The notes: a model not told the origin generated them from the letters alone. A stretch of DNA of 51,803 nt from Burkholderia sp. Bp8963 (GCF_003854275.1 NZ_QTQP01000051.1:1-51803); one strand, 5' to 3'. Shown: positions 17,777 through 26,753, counted from the first letter of the stretch. Made by a program: numbers and translations.

Positions 17777-18826
17777 ATGACCACGAAGAACACCAACCAC
17801 CCGGATGGCGAAGAACCGAAGCCTGTCGCGCTGGCGCTGCAGGGCGGCGGGATGCATGGCGCGTTCACATGGGGCGTGCTGGACCGCCTGCTCGAGGACG
17901 GCCGGCTCGCGATCGAAGGTGTGAGCGCCACCAGCGCGGGTGCAATGAATGCAACCGTGCTGGCTTACGGGCTGATGCTGGGCGGCGCGTCGGGCGCACG
18001 CGATGCGCTGCACGACTTCTGGCACGCGATCGCGGCGTCGGCCGAGCAATACAATCCGCTGCGCTGGACGCCCTGGCTCAAAGGGACGCACAGCTTCGGG
18101 CTCGATCATTCGCCGCTGTATGCGTTCGCCGACATGGTGCTGCGCCTCTTCTCGCCGTACCAGTTCAATCCGCACAACCTGAATCCGCTGCGCGAAGTGC
18201 TGGAGCGTCACGTCGACTTCGACGCGCTGCGCAAGCAATGCCCGATCCATCTCTACCTGAGCGCGACCAATGTCGAGACGGGGAAGATCCGGATCTTCAC
18301 GGGCGAGGACGTGTGCGCGGAAGCCGTGCTGGCGTCGGCCTGCGTGCCGACCCTGTTCCAGGCGATCACGATCGACGGCCAGCACTACTGGGACGGCGGC
18401 TACATGGGCAATCCGGCGATTTACCCGCTGATCTACCACTGCAAGACGCAGGATGTCGTGATCGTCCACATCAATCCGCTCGTTCGACCCGGCGTGCCGA
18501 GAACGGCGTCCGACATCCTGAACCGCATCAACGAGATCAGCTTCAACTCGTCGTTGATGCGCGAGATGCGCGCGATCGCGTTCGTGACCGAGCTGATCCA
18601 GCAGGGCAAGGTCAAGCGCGACGAGATGAAGGAAATGCTGATCCATTCGATCCGGTCCGACGAGGAGATGTGCGCGCTCAGCGTGTCCAGCAAGTACAAC
18701 GCGGACTGGGACTTCCTGTGCAGCCTGCGCGACAGCGGGCGGCGCGAGGCCGAAGCGTGGCTCGCGGAGAACTACCGGAACATCGGACAGCGGTCGAGCA
18801 TCGACATTCGCAAGGAGTTCTTTTGA
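17777..18826 (+). CDS. Patatin-like phospholipase
   Basis: The protein is 349 aa. LQGGGMHGAF (21-30) is the oxyanion-hole glycine loop; SATSAGAMNA carries the nucleophile Ser53, although the first position of the GxSxG box is Ala instead of Gly. WDGGYMGNP gives the catalytic Asp (about 206) in the DGG motif. Together they define the Ser-Asp dyad of patatins, which hydrolyse phospholipid or lipid ester bonds. There is no signal peptide. The protein resembles the RssA-like/DUF3734-type patatins of Proteobacteria. It lies 142 bp after the cyclase gene and about 106 bp before an HD phosphohydrolase gene on the same strand. Confidence 0.92.
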   Translation: MTTKNTNHPDGEEPKPVALALQGGGMHGAFTWGVLDRLLEDGRLAIEGVSATSAGAMNATVLAYGLMLGGASGARDALHDFWHAIAASAEQYNPLRWTPWLKGTHSFGLDHSPLYAFADMVLRLFSPYQFNPHNLNPLREVLERHVDFDALRKQCPIHLYLSATNVETGKIRIFTGEDVCAEAVLASACVPTLFQAITIDGQHYWDGGYMGNPAIYPLIYHCKTQDVVIVHINPLVRPGVPRTASDILNRINEISFNSSLMREMRAIAFVTELIQQGKVKRDEMKEMLIHSIRSDEEMCALSVSSKYNADWDFLCSLRDSGRREAEAWLAENYRNIGQRSSIDIRKEFF

Positions 18827-18932
18827 GCGCCGTCGCGGGACGGCGGTGCGCGCCCGGCGCCGCGACGGGCGCGCGTGGGAACGGGGCGACGCTGCGCGGC
18901 AGTGCAGGTCGGGACGACGGAAAGAGGCGACG

Positions 18933-19544
18933 ATGAACCAGACGCAAGCGCGCTTCATCGCACTGTGGTCACGCAGCGGCGGCCGTGACGCCGAAGCCGT
19001 GTTTGCCGACCTCGTGCGCTGCTATGGCGAAGCGACGCGCCACTACCACACGCTGCGTCATATCCGCCGCTGTCTGCGCGACTTCGACTGGGCGCGCGGT
19101 GCGATCCCGCATCCCGATGCGGTGGAGCTCGCGTTGTGGTGTCACGACGTGATCTACCGGCCCGGCGCGCGCGACAACGAGGAGCGTAGCGCCGACTGGT
19201 TCGTGCAGCGGGCGGACGGGCAGATTGCAGCGGGCGCGCGCATTCACGACATGATCCTCGCGACCCGGCACCGGAGCGTGCCGACCGAAGCGGACGACCG
19301 CTTCGCCGTCGACATCGACCTCGCGGTGCTCGGTGCGCCCCGCAGCCGCTTTCACGAGGACGGCGTGCGGTTGCGGGCCGAGCGCCCGGATCTCGACGAT
19401 CGCGCATACGACGCGCAGGTTCGCGCGATTCTCGGCGAGCTGCTTGCGCGTCCGCGCATCTATTACACCGATCTGTTCCATGACCGCTGCGAAGCGCGGG
19501 CGCGCCGCAATCTGTCGTGGCGGCTCAGCTTGCCGTCGCGTTGA
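18933..19544 (+). CDS. HD-superfamily metal-dependent phosphohydrolase (COG4339-like)
   Basis: The protein is 203 aa. The motifs YGEATRHYHTLRHIRRCL and VELALWCHDVIYRP supply the first His and the HD pair; DNEERSADW, ILATRHR and VDIDLAVLG follow in the order seen in the predicted HD phosphohydrolase family. The substrate is unknown. The start at 18933 follows GGAAAGAGGCGACG. It has no signal peptide or other domains. The gene is in line with the patatin but with a 106-bp gap, so cotranscription is possible only. Confidence 0.85.
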   Translation: MNQTQARFIALWSRSGGRDAEAVFADLVRCYGEATRHYHTLRHIRRCLRDFDWARGAIPHPDAVELALWCHDVIYRPGARDNEERSADWFVQRADGQIAAGARIHDMILATRHRSVPTEADDRFAVDIDLAVLGAPRSRFHEDGVRLRAERPDLDDRAYDAQVRAILGELLARPRIYYTDLFHDRCEARARRNLSWRLSLPSR

Positions 19545-19762
19545 CGCACGCGTAGACCGCGCGGAGCCGGACGCGGCAGTCGGCAAACCGCGCAGGGCTT
19601 GCCACCATCGTGGTGCATCGCCGGTGCAACCAGTGTGCATGCACGGACGAACGGCGGGCAGTCGGCCACGATACGTGCGTTTTCACATGCTGGAGCAGGC
19701 CCGGAACTTGCATTCCTCTCGCGGCGAAACGCCACGCACATCACAACGACAGAGACCAACAC

Positions 19763-20803
19763 ATGGCCAATCCACAAGCAATCGTCGACCTGACCCACGC
19801 AGTGAAGAAGCTGGCCACCGGCAAGATCGGCGACATCAACGACATCAATCGCGAGACGACTTTCCTCGCGTTGAATGCCCTGATCGAGGCCGCCCGCGCA
19901 GGCGATGCCGGCAAAGGCTTCGCGGTGGTCGCGAACCAGGTGAAGCACGTATCGAAACGCATTGGCGACATCACCGACGGGCTCAACAAGGAACTCGCGG
20001 GGGCGCTGACACGCCTGACCGAACTCGGCGATAGCATGATCGAGCGGATGCGTTCGCACGAAGGTCAGCGCTGCGCCGATCTTGCGCTGAACATGATCGA
20101 CATCATCGACCGCAATCTGTACGAGCGCTCGTGCGATGTTCGCTGGTGGGCGACCGATTCGGCGGTCGTCGACTGCGTGATGCACGAGAGCCCGGCGGCG
20201 AGTGCGCATGCATCGGCGCGGCTGTCGGTGATTCTCGACAGCTACACGGTCTACAAGGATCTGTGGGTCGTGAATGCCGACGGCATCGTGGTCGCGAGCG
20301 GGCGCGACGCGACCTGTCCGGTGCGGGGGCGCGACGTGCGCGACGCGCACTGGTTCACGGCCGCATTGAAGACGCGCTCCGGGGCCGACTACGTGGCGTC
20401 CGACATCGAGACGCTGCCATGGCTAAGTCATGCGCAGGTCGCGACGTATTCGACCGCCATCCGTGCGGGCGGACAGGCGCATGGCAGCGTGCTCGGCGCG
20501 CTCGTCATCTTCTTCGACTGGGCGCCCCAGGCGGCGGCAGTCGTCGGCGGCGTGCGGCTGAGCGACGACGAATGGGCGCGAACCCGCTGCATGATCGTCG
20601 ACGCGTCGTCACGCGTGATCGCGAGTTCGGACGGCAAGGGGCTGCTGCAGGAGCAGTTTCGCCTGCACACCGACGGCAAGCCGGCGGGCTTCTATCGGAT
20701 GCACAACGGCACGATGGTGTCGTTCGCGGCGACGCCCGGTTATGAGACGTACAAGGGGCTCGGCTGGTACGGCGTGATTTGCCAGCAGCCGCCGAACCGG
20801 TAG
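19763..20803 (+). CDS. Soluble chemoreceptor-like protein: MCP hairpin tip followed by Cache/PDC-type sensor domain
   Basis: The protein is 346 aa. Residues 20-65 (ETTFLALNALIEAARAGDAG then KGFAVVANQVKHVSKR) are the highly conserved tip of a methyl-accepting chemotaxis protein, but the long coiled-coil arms and methylation regions are missing. From about 110 there is a Cache/PDC-like part (SYTVYKDLWVVNADGIVVASGRDAT, VRDAHWFTAALKTRSG, VIFFDWAPQA, IVDASSRVIASSDGKG). No membrane segment or signal peptide exists. The domain order is thus reversed relative to membrane chemoreceptors. It could couple a cytoplasmic ligand to CheA/CheW or another partner. The ATG follows ACAGAGACC, a weak site. Confidence 0.8.
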   Translation: MANPQAIVDLTHAVKKLATGKIGDINDINRETTFLALNALIEAARAGDAGKGFAVVANQVKHVSKRIGDITDGLNKELAGALTRLTELGDSMIERMRSHEGQRCADLALNMIDIIDRNLYERSCDVRWWATDSAVVDCVMHESPAASAHASARLSVILDSYTVYKDLWVVNADGIVVASGRDATCPVRGRDVRDAHWFTAALKTRSGADYVASDIETLPWLSHAQVATYSTAIRAGGQAHGSVLGALVIFFDWAPQAAAVVGGVRLSDDEWARTRCMIVDASSRVIASSDGKGLLQEQFRLHTDGKPAGFYRMHNGTMVSFAATPGYETYKGLGWYGVICQQPPNR

Positions 20804-20851
20804 GCGCAGGCGCCGTGCTGCCACGCGTATCGTTTCCGAAGCGCACTGCAA

Positions 20852-21790
20852 TCAACGCAAACGATCGGCATCGCGTGCGTCGATGTCCCGTGGAAGCGTT
20901 TGCTGAATGCGAACGACGGTCCGGGACGTGACGAGGCCGAGCATCGCGTTCACGTCCGCGTGGCTGCGGCCCGCGAGCAACTGGCGGCGCGCATACGTGT
21001 TGCGCAGCACACGCGGACTCATGTCCGGCGCGTCGAAGCCGATCGCGGTCAGCGCATCGCGAACGACGAGCAGCAGGAACATGTCGTTCATCGCCTGCCC
21101 GCTGCGCGGTGCCGGAAACAGCAGCGCTGACGCCGGCTCGCCGGCGCCCCGCGCGCGCCAGGCTTCGAGCGGCCTGCGTGCGAAGCGCTCGAGCGCGATC
21201 TGGCGTTCGGGCCGCGCGCCATGCTGCGGCACGTACAGCGTCGGATGACCGGCGTCGAGATCGAGCGCGCCGATCGTCGTCGTCCGGATTTCCCGGGACG
21301 TGATGCCGCTGCCGAGCAGCAGCGCGACGATCGCGTGATTCCTGCATTCGACCGGGCCGTCGCCGGATCGCGGCCGGACGTACGCCTGCAGCGCGTTGTC
21401 CGCATCGGGCGGCAGGCAGACCGGTTCCGGTTCGCCGTCCGGCCATGCGACGTAGCGTGCCATCCGTTCGGCCGGATTCGCTTCGCGCAGCCCGACGGAC
21501 ACCAGTTGCCTGCTGATGCGATCGATCAGCTTCGCGTAGCGTGCACGGGTCGAGCTGTCCGGCGCACAGGTGCGGTCGAGATCCGCGAGAAACCCTTCGA
21601 CGTGCTCGGGGCCGAACGTCGCCGGCGTCACGCCGCGCGCGAGCAGATAGCGCAGGAAACGGTCGAACATCGCCACGTGCTGCACGATCGAGCGGGGCGC
21701 AAAGGGCCGCCGGTCCGCACCGGTCGCCTCCGTTTCCTGCCATGCGCGAAAGGCGCTGGCGGGGTCGCGAATCCACAGATCCTTGTCCAT
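20852..21790 (-). CDS. Tyrosine recombinase-fold protein with degenerate catalytic residues
   Basis: The protein is 312 aa. An N-terminal SAM-like core-binding domain (about 25-110: FAPRSIVQHVAMFDRFLRYL) is followed by the catalytic-fold domain (RNHAIVALLLGSGITSREI, MSPRVLRNTYARRQLLAG, HADVNAMLGLVTSRT). Compared with active enzymes (R-K-H-R-H-Y), the first Arg (normally GLRxSE) reads GITSRE, the HxLRH box reads RVLRN, LGH reads LGL and no Tyr lies at the attacking position. Only one Arg is clearly kept. The protein is therefore unlikely to be an active integrase. The start at 21790 gives MDKDLWIRDPASAF. It is convergent with the chemoreceptor-like gene, and its upstream region holds a TGTCGACA operator shared with the transport operon. 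Confidence 0.8.
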   Translation of the reverse strand: MDKDLWIRDPASAFRAWQETEATGADRRPFAPRSIVQHVAMFDRFLRYLLARGVTPATFGPEHVEGFLADLDRTCAPDSSTRARYAKLIDRISRQLVSVGLREANPAERMARYVAWPDGEPEPVCLPPDADNALQAYVRPRSGDGPVECRNHAIVALLLGSGITSREIRTTTIGALDLDAGHPTLYVPQHGARPERQIALERFARRPLEAWRARGAGEPASALLFPAPRSGQAMNDMFLLLVVRDALTAIGFDAPDMSPRVLRNTYARRQLLAGRSHADVNAMLGLVTSRTVVRIQQTLPRDIDARDADRLR

Positions 21791-21952
21791 CGCGGTTTTA
21801 TATACGGAATGCCGTGTGCACGGCAACAGGCGAATCGGCGACTTGGCGGGCCGCGGAAGGCAAGCGTCGGGCCGTATGTTGTGCGAGGTGCGTCGGAGCT
21901 GCGGCATCACGGTACAGGACCCATGCGAGATCGGGGAAAACTAGAATACAAA

Positions 21953-21964
21953 AGTGTCGACACT
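21953..21964. promoter_or_regulatory. Palindromic operator AGTGTCGACACT (site 1)
   Basis: A perfect 12-bp palindrome with the core TGTCGACA. It lies about 165 bp upstream of the recombinase-fold gene start and 295 bp before the binding-protein gene. The same core recurs three more times in regulatory regions of this cluster. The shape (GT and AC half sites around CG) suits a FadR/FCD-type GntR repressor, and such a gene lies at 37440-38162. Confidence 0.65.
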
Positions 21965-22210
21965 ATGATAGCCTGAAAGCATCGATCCACTTCGCTCCTG
22001 CACGTCAAGCCTGACCGGATCACCCGATCGCCCGACTGCACGCTTGGCGCGACATGATGGTCTCGACCATGCTCGCCGGATAGATAACCGTGGTTTGCCG
22101 GCAGCAACCGCCTCCAGCAGACTGCTGCGCGGGACGGAAGCGATGCATGGCCGCGTCGATACCTGTCCAGGTCCCGAGAACTTTATTGACACAAATTTTT
22201 TTGCGCTAAT

Positions 22211-22220
22211 GTGTCGACAC
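22211..22220. promoter_or_regulatory. Palindromic operator GTGTCGACAC (site 2), overlapping promoter
   Basis: A perfect 10-bp palindrome with the same core as site 1. It sits 21 bases downstream of a TTGACA -35 element, overlapping the -10/start region of the transporter operon, so binding here would block transcription. Confidence 0.7.
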
Positions 22221-22258
22221 TTGTGTAGTTTATAACTCTCCGATCAAGGGGTGCCATC

Positions 22259-23359
22259 ATGAAGTTTGCGAAAGTGCTGTACAGCAGTGTTGCCGCGACT
22301 GTCTTGTTGATGTCGGCCGGCGCGTCGGTTGCTCAGACCGTATCCTTGGGCGCCGTACTCCCGCTCAGCGGCGCCAGCGCATCGGTTGGCGACGACCAGC
22401 GGCGAGGTATCGAACTCGCCGTCGAGCAGGTCAATGCCCGCAATGGCGTTCTCGGGCGGAAGCTGCAGGTCATGGTGGAAGATTCGGGTGGCGTCGCCGC
22501 GACCGCGCTTGGCGCCGCGCGCAAGCTGGTCTCCGTCAACAAGGTGCCAGTCGTGATCGGGGAGTTTTCGTCAGGAATCACCATTCCGGTCGCCGAGTAT
22601 GTGGTCCAGCAGGGTGACGTGCACATCAACATCGGTTCGTCGAGCCCTCAGGTCCGGAAGATCGGCGAGGGGTCGTTCAGCGTAATCGGCCTGGATGATC
22701 TGTCGGCCCGCTTTGCCGCGACGGATGTGTTTTCTCAGAACCTCAAGGAAGTCGCCTTCATCGCACCCAACAACTCGTACGGGCAGGGTGTCGCATCCGA
22801 ATTCAGGACGCGCTTCGAGGCCCTTGGCGGCAAGGTGTCGTCGCTCGTGCTGTATAGCGAAGGACAGTCGACGTATCGCCGTGAGCTTCAGCAGATAGGC
22901 CGGTCCCGGCCGCAAGCTTACGTCTACAGCGCTTACGGACAGGAAGCGGCGACCATCAACCGCGAGGCCTATGAACTCGGGCTCAACAAGACGAAGTGGT
23001 ACGGCATCTACCTGACGATGTGTACCAGCGATACGGTGCCGCAAGCCGCAAAGGGGCAGGAGGGGCTCGAGGTCGCGTCGATCGGCCAGGGCGGAAAATC
23101 GTACGAAGACGCATACCGTCAAAAGTACAAGGAAGCCCCGAAGTCGTCGTTCGGCAGCTATGCCTATGACGGCGTCATGGTCACGGTTGCCGCGATCAAC
23201 AAGGCCGGGTCGGCCGATCCCGCGAAAATTCGCGCGGCCATGCATGCACTCGGTTCCTATAGCGGCGCGACCGGCACGATCTCGTTCGACGCGGGTGGCC
23301 AGCGTCAGGACCAGCCCTACGACAAGGTCAAGTTCGACACGAAGGTCGTTGCCCGATAA
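22259..23359 (+). CDS. LIV-type ABC transporter, periplasmic substrate-binding protein
   Basis: The protein is 366 aa. A signal peptide covers about residues 1-25 (VLYSSVAATVLLMSAGASVAQ). The mature part starts VSLGAVLPLSGASASVG and continues with RRGIELAVEQVNARNGVLG, VVIGEFSSG, FIAPNNSYGQG and SYAYDGVMV, the layout of type I periplasmic binding proteins of the branched-chain amino acid (HAAT) family. These bind hydrophobic amino acids, amides or related acids; the ligand cannot be read from sequence. It is the first gene of an operon that continues through two permeases, two ATPases and two oxidative enzymes, 42 bp before the next gene. A TGTCGACA operator overlaps its promoter. Confidence 0.95.
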   Translation: MKFAKVLYSSVAATVLLMSAGASVAQTVSLGAVLPLSGASASVGDDQRRGIELAVEQVNARNGVLGRKLQVMVEDSGGVAATALGAARKLVSVNKVPVVIGEFSSGITIPVAEYVVQQGDVHINIGSSSPQVRKIGEGSFSVIGLDDLSARFAATDVFSQNLKEVAFIAPNNSYGQGVASEFRTRFEALGGKVSSLVLYSEGQSTYRRELQQIGRSRPQAYVYSAYGQEAATINREAYELGLNKTKWYGIYLTMCTSDTVPQAAKGQEGLEVASIGQGGKSYEDAYRQKYKEAPKSSFGSYAYDGVMVTVAAINKAGSADPAKIRAAMHALGSYSGATGTISFDAGGQRQDQPYDKVKFDTKVVAR

Positions 23360-23401
23360 GCCCTGCCGCGCTTCTGCGCGGCAGGCTCCAGGAGAACTGC
23401 C

Positions 23402-24295
23402 ATGCTGCAATTTCTCGTCGACGTGCTGATCCGGACGTCCGACATCATGCTCGTAGCGGTCGGTCTGAGCGTCGTCTATTCGCTCGTCAGGTTTCCCAAT
23501 GTCGCTCACGTCCAGTACGCGATGCTGGGCGCCTTTGCGACGCTGGGTTTCACAAAGGTCGGCCTCCCTTTCACGCTCGCCCTGGTCGGCTCCTGCATCG
23601 GCACCGGGCTGCTTGCGGTGGCGCTGAATGCGCTGGTGTTCAAACGGCTGCTTCGCTCGGGCAGTTCGATCGCGATGATCGGCTCGCTCGCGATTTCGAT
23701 GATCCTGATCGCGTCGATTCTGGGTGTGGCGGGCTCTCGGCCGTGGCGGTATGCGTCGACCCTGTCGAGCCCGTTGCAGGTCGGCTCCACGACGATCTCG
23801 GTCGACCAGATCACGTCGATTGCGTGCGGGGCCGGCTGCGTTGTGCTGCTCGCGATCCTGCTGTTCCGGACAGGTGTAGGCAGATCGATGCGTGCGATGT
23901 CGTCGAATCCCGCTCTGGCCGCGGCAACCGGTGTCGATGGCGCCCGCGTGGTCAACGGAATCACGTTCTTGAGCGGCGTGCTGGCTGCGCTGGGCGGGAC
24001 GATGCTGGGTCTGACAGAGACGGTGCACGTCGGCCTTGGGAGCAATCTGCTCCTGCCCGTATTCGCCGCGGCGATACTCGGCGGGCTCGGCAATCCGCTA
24101 GGAGCGGCGGCTGGCGCACTCTTGATCTCGATCGCCGAAACGCTCGTGACGAACCTGGATTTCGGCTGGATGTTCGGCACGTCGGATGTGTATGTCCCCG
24201 TCACGTACATCAGTGCTGCATCGTTCCTCATCCTGCTCGTCGCGCTGCTGCTCAAGCCGTATGGCATTTTCGACCGGGAGGTCCGCCGTGTATAG
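23402..24295 (+). CDS. LIV-type ABC transporter permease (LivH-like)
   Basis: The protein is 297 aa with about eight hydrophobic segments. It begins MLQFLVDVLIRTSDIMLVAVGLSVVYSLV. The AVGLSLVYGLMG-like start, RSMRAMSSNPALAAATGVD (the cytoplasmic EAA-like loop) and GGLGNPLGAAAGALL are typical of LivH proteins. It forms the inner-membrane channel with the LivM-like partner. The ATG follows AGGAGAACTGCC. Its end overlaps the next gene by 8 bp, so the two are translationally coupled. Confidence 0.95.
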   Translation: MLQFLVDVLIRTSDIMLVAVGLSVVYSLVRFPNVAHVQYAMLGAFATLGFTKVGLPFTLALVGSCIGTGLLAVALNALVFKRLLRSGSSIAMIGSLAISMILIASILGVAGSRPWRYASTLSSPLQVGSTTISVDQITSIACGAGCVVLLAILLFRTGVGRSMRAMSSNPALAAATGVDGARVVNGITFLSGVLAALGGTMLGLTETVHVGLGSNLLLPVFAAAILGGLGNPLGAAAGALLISIAETLVTNLDFGWMFGTSDVYVPVTYISAASFLILLVALLLKPYGIFDREVRRV

Positions 24296-25175
24296 CTTCG
24301 TTCTGCATGTCGCTACCCTGAGCTGCATATACGCACTTCTCGCGCTCGGCTTGAACCTCCAGGCCGGTTTCGCGGGCTTGCTCAACTTCGGATTCGTCGC
24401 GTTTGCAGGCGTGGGAGCATACGCTTCGGCAATCATGTCGTCGCTTGGATATCCGGCGCCGGTTGGACTCGTGCTTGGTGTCGCAGTTGCCATGGCCGTC
24501 GGATTCGTGATGGCCAACCTGGGCCGCAATCTTGCGTCGGATTATTGGGCAATCGCAACACTTGCGGTGGCCGAATTGATCCGGACGGTTGCATTGAACG
24601 AAAACTGGCTGACCGGGGGCGCGCAGGGGATCAGCGGCGTACGCCCCATCATCCCGACGCGTTCCGGAGCGGAAAACGATCTTGCGTTCCTCCTGCTTGC
24701 ACTCGTATTGACCGTGATCGCCTGCTTCGCATGTCATCGCCTGTCGCGCGGACGATTCGGGCGGGCAATCCGGCTGATGCGCGAGGAGCCTGAATTGGCG
24801 ACGAGCCTCGGATATCGGCTGGTTCCGCTCAAGGTCAAGGCGACGATGACCAGCGCCGCCGTTGCGTCGATCGGGGGTTCTCTGCTGGCTCATTACATGA
24901 GCTTCGTGGGGCCGGACTATATGCTCGCGTCCGAGACGTTCGTCGTCTGGACCATGGTCATGATCGGAGGGCTCGGAAACAACCTCGGTGTCGTGCTTGG
25001 CGCGTTCGTTGTGGAAGCAATCTACGGCGCCGTGCCGTTTGTGAAAGATCACCTCGACATCAGTAGCGATATCGCCGGTGCAGTGAGGCTTGGCACGATT
25101 GGATGCGTGCTTCTGGCATGCCTGCTGCTGCGTCCTGGTGGCATTGTTCCTGAACGAATCCGGAGCCCGCAATGA
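24288..25175 (+). CDS. LIV-type ABC transporter permease (LivM-like)
   Basis: The protein is 295 aa. It begins MYSFVLHVATLSCIYALLALGLNLQAG and then GLLNFGFVAFAGVGAYA, the conserved LivM start. RLMREEPELATSLGYRL is the coupling loop and MIGGLGNNLGVVLGAF the late conserved segment. The start is the GTG at 24288, inside the end of the upstream permease gene, because its frame begins exactly at the usual LivM N-terminus and a GGGAGG site precedes it. The stop overlaps the ATP-binding gene as ATGA. Confidence 0.93.
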   Translation: MYSFVLHVATLSCIYALLALGLNLQAGFAGLLNFGFVAFAGVGAYASAIMSSLGYPAPVGLVLGVAVAMAVGFVMANLGRNLASDYWAIATLAVAELIRTVALNENWLTGGAQGISGVRPIIPTRSGAENDLAFLLLALVLTVIACFACHRLSRGRFGRAIRLMREEPELATSLGYRLVPLKVKATMTSAAVASIGGSLLAHYMSFVGPDYMLASETFVVWTMVMIGGLGNNLGVVLGAFVVEAIYGAVPFVKDHLDISSDIAGAVRLGTIGCVLLACLLLRPGGIVPERIRSPQ

Positions 25176-25963
25176 GCACGATCCTCCGTTTGCATGATGT
25201 CAACAAGTCGTTCGGGGGCAATCACGTGCTCACCGGTCTGAGTCTTCAAGTACGAACCGGCGAGATCGTCGGCCTGCTGGGGCCGAACGGATGTGGCAAG
25301 AGCACGGTACTCAATGCGATTACCGGTTATTGTGCGATCGAACGAGGCGTGATTGAAATCAATGGCGCGGCCGTCAACGGACTGCCTCCCGACAAGATCG
25401 CCAGGAAAGGCGTCCGTCGCACGTTTCAGCTTCCGTCGATGCCCACCCGGATGACGGTGAAGGAGACCGTCATGGCCGCATCGATTCGTCGTCACGGATT
25501 GATGAGTACGCTGGCTGGATTCGGTGCGACTCGAAGGATCGAATGCGAGACGCGAGATCGCGCAGTGCGCCTTCTGGACGAACTGCTCCTGACCAAAGTG
25601 GCCCATTTGCCTGCAGCATCGATTTCGGGTGGACAGAAGAAGCTGCTCGGCATTGCCTGTGCGCTGATGGAGCAGCCGGCACTGCTTCTGCTGGACGAGC
25701 CAATGGCCGGCGTACATCCGAACTTGCGGGCGGAACTGGTCACGACGCTCAAGCGGATCAACGGGCAGGGCATTACGTTGGTCATCATCGAGCACGACAT
25801 GCACTTCATTGCGCAAACCTGCAGCCGGTGCGTCGTGCTGGACAAAGGGAAGACGGTTGCGGATTGTCTGCCCACGGAGCTGGAAAGCCACGAGGGCGTC
25901 GTCGAGGCCTATCTCGGCAAGAGGAGCCCCTTGAACCGTCACGCAGCGGGAGCCGCAGCATGA
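25172..25963 (+). CDS. LIV-type ABC transporter ATP-binding protein (LivG-like)
   Basis: The protein is 263 aa. GPNGCGKST (37-45) is the Walker A; ISGGQKKLLGIACAL is the ABC signature (ISGGQ instead of LSGGQ), with ALLLLDEPMAGVHP as Walker B and VIIEHDMHFI as the switch His. Residues LAGFGATRRIECETRDRAV form the LivG-specific insertion. It powers the permease pair. ATGA overlaps at both ends show tight coupling with its neighbours. Confidence 0.95.
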   Translation: MSTILRLHDVNKSFGGNHVLTGLSLQVRTGEIVGLLGPNGCGKSTVLNAITGYCAIERGVIEINGAAVNGLPPDKIARKGVRRTFQLPSMPTRMTVKETVMAASIRRHGLMSTLAGFGATRRIECETRDRAVRLLDELLLTKVAHLPAASISGGQKKLLGIACALMEQPALLLLDEPMAGVHPNLRAELVTTLKRINGQGITLVIIEHDMHFIAQTCSRCVVLDKGKTVADCLPTELESHEGVVEAYLGKRSPLNRHAAGAAA

Positions 25964-26679
25964 TCTCGGTCAGACACGTAGTGGCGGGATACTCGCGTGA
26001 CGTCGACATACTCCGCGGCATCTCGATTGGCGCGAAGCAGCCAGAGATCGTGACCATCCTTGGCCCGAACGGTTGCGGGAAGTCCACGCTCCTGAAGACC
26101 ATCGCAGGGTACCTGCTGCCGAGACAGGGATCGATCTCGCTGGACGATATCGACATCGGACAAGTGCCGGTGTTCAGGAAGATTCGTCAACATGAGATCG
26201 GATTCGTGCCGCAAACCGAGAACGTGTTCGGCGCGCTGTCTGTCTGGGAAAACCTCGCGCTCGGCGGCCAGTTCATGTCCGAGCAGGATCGAACGGACAG
26301 GCTCGACCAGCTGTACGCCATGTATCCCGTTCTCAGACGAAAATCGGCTGCGCGTGCATCGAGTCTGTCGGGCGGCGAGCGACAACTTCTGTCACTGGCC
26401 CGTGCGCTAATGCCCCGCCCGCGATTTCTGCTGCTTGACGAGCCTTCCGCCGGGCTCTCGCCGAAGATGCTGTCGGAAGTGTTCGACGCGATTGTCGAAC
26501 TACGCGATACAGAGCATGTCGGGGTGCTGATGGTGGAGCAGAACGCGACGGAAGCGCTTCGCATCTCGGATCGCGCCTATGTCCTGTCGATGGGGCAAGT
26601 AGCGCTCGAAGGCAATGCCGCCGATCTGTTGGCGAGCGACGAGATGCGAAAGCTCTACCTGGGCGGGCGCACCCATTGA
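25960..26679 (+). CDS. LIV-type ABC transporter ATP-binding protein (LivF-like)
   Basis: The protein is 239 aa. GPNGCGKST (35-43) is the Walker A, LSGGERQLLSLARAL the signature, FLLLDEPSAGLSP the Walker B and VLMVEQNATEAL the switch. The ATG at 25960 overlaps the preceding stop (ATGA); the frame is open upstream only as a shadow of the LivG-like gene. Its stop overlaps a TTG codon of the downstream oxidoreductase frame. The five transporter genes form a complete importer. Confidence 0.95.
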   Translation: MISVRHVVAGYSRDVDILRGISIGAKQPEIVTILGPNGCGKSTLLKTIAGYLLPRQGSISLDDIDIGQVPVFRKIRQHEIGFVPQTENVFGALSVWENLALGGQFMSEQDRTDRLDQLYAMYPVLRRKSAARASSLSGGERQLLSLARALMPRPRFLLLDEPSAGLSPKMLSEVFDAIVELRDTEHVGVLMVEQNATEALRISDRAYVLSMGQVALEGNAADLLASDEMRKLYLGGRTH

Positions 26680-26753
26680 AGCGGTACTTGCATGGCCGTT
26701 GCGCGGAAACAGGCAATAGCGGCCTCCGATTCGCTCGATTCCCGGACCTTATC

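Larger units (their letters stand above)
21791..22258. promoter_or_regulatory. Divergent regulatory region of the LIV transporter operon
   Basis: These 468 bases hold no gene. They contain two identical palindromic operators (21953-21964 and 22211-22220), about 257 bp apart, and a likely promoter for the transporter operon: TTGACA at 22186-22191 and a TAATGT hexamer at 22207-22212, with a tract of T between. The right operator overlaps the -10 and start site, a repressor position. A purine-poor leader ends with AAGGGGTGCC before the ATG. Confidence 0.6.

Noticed and set aside
20852..21790. The recombinase-fold gene as the integrase of a genomic island
   Set aside because: No tRNA, attachment-site repeats or phage genes nearby, and its catalytic residues are missing.
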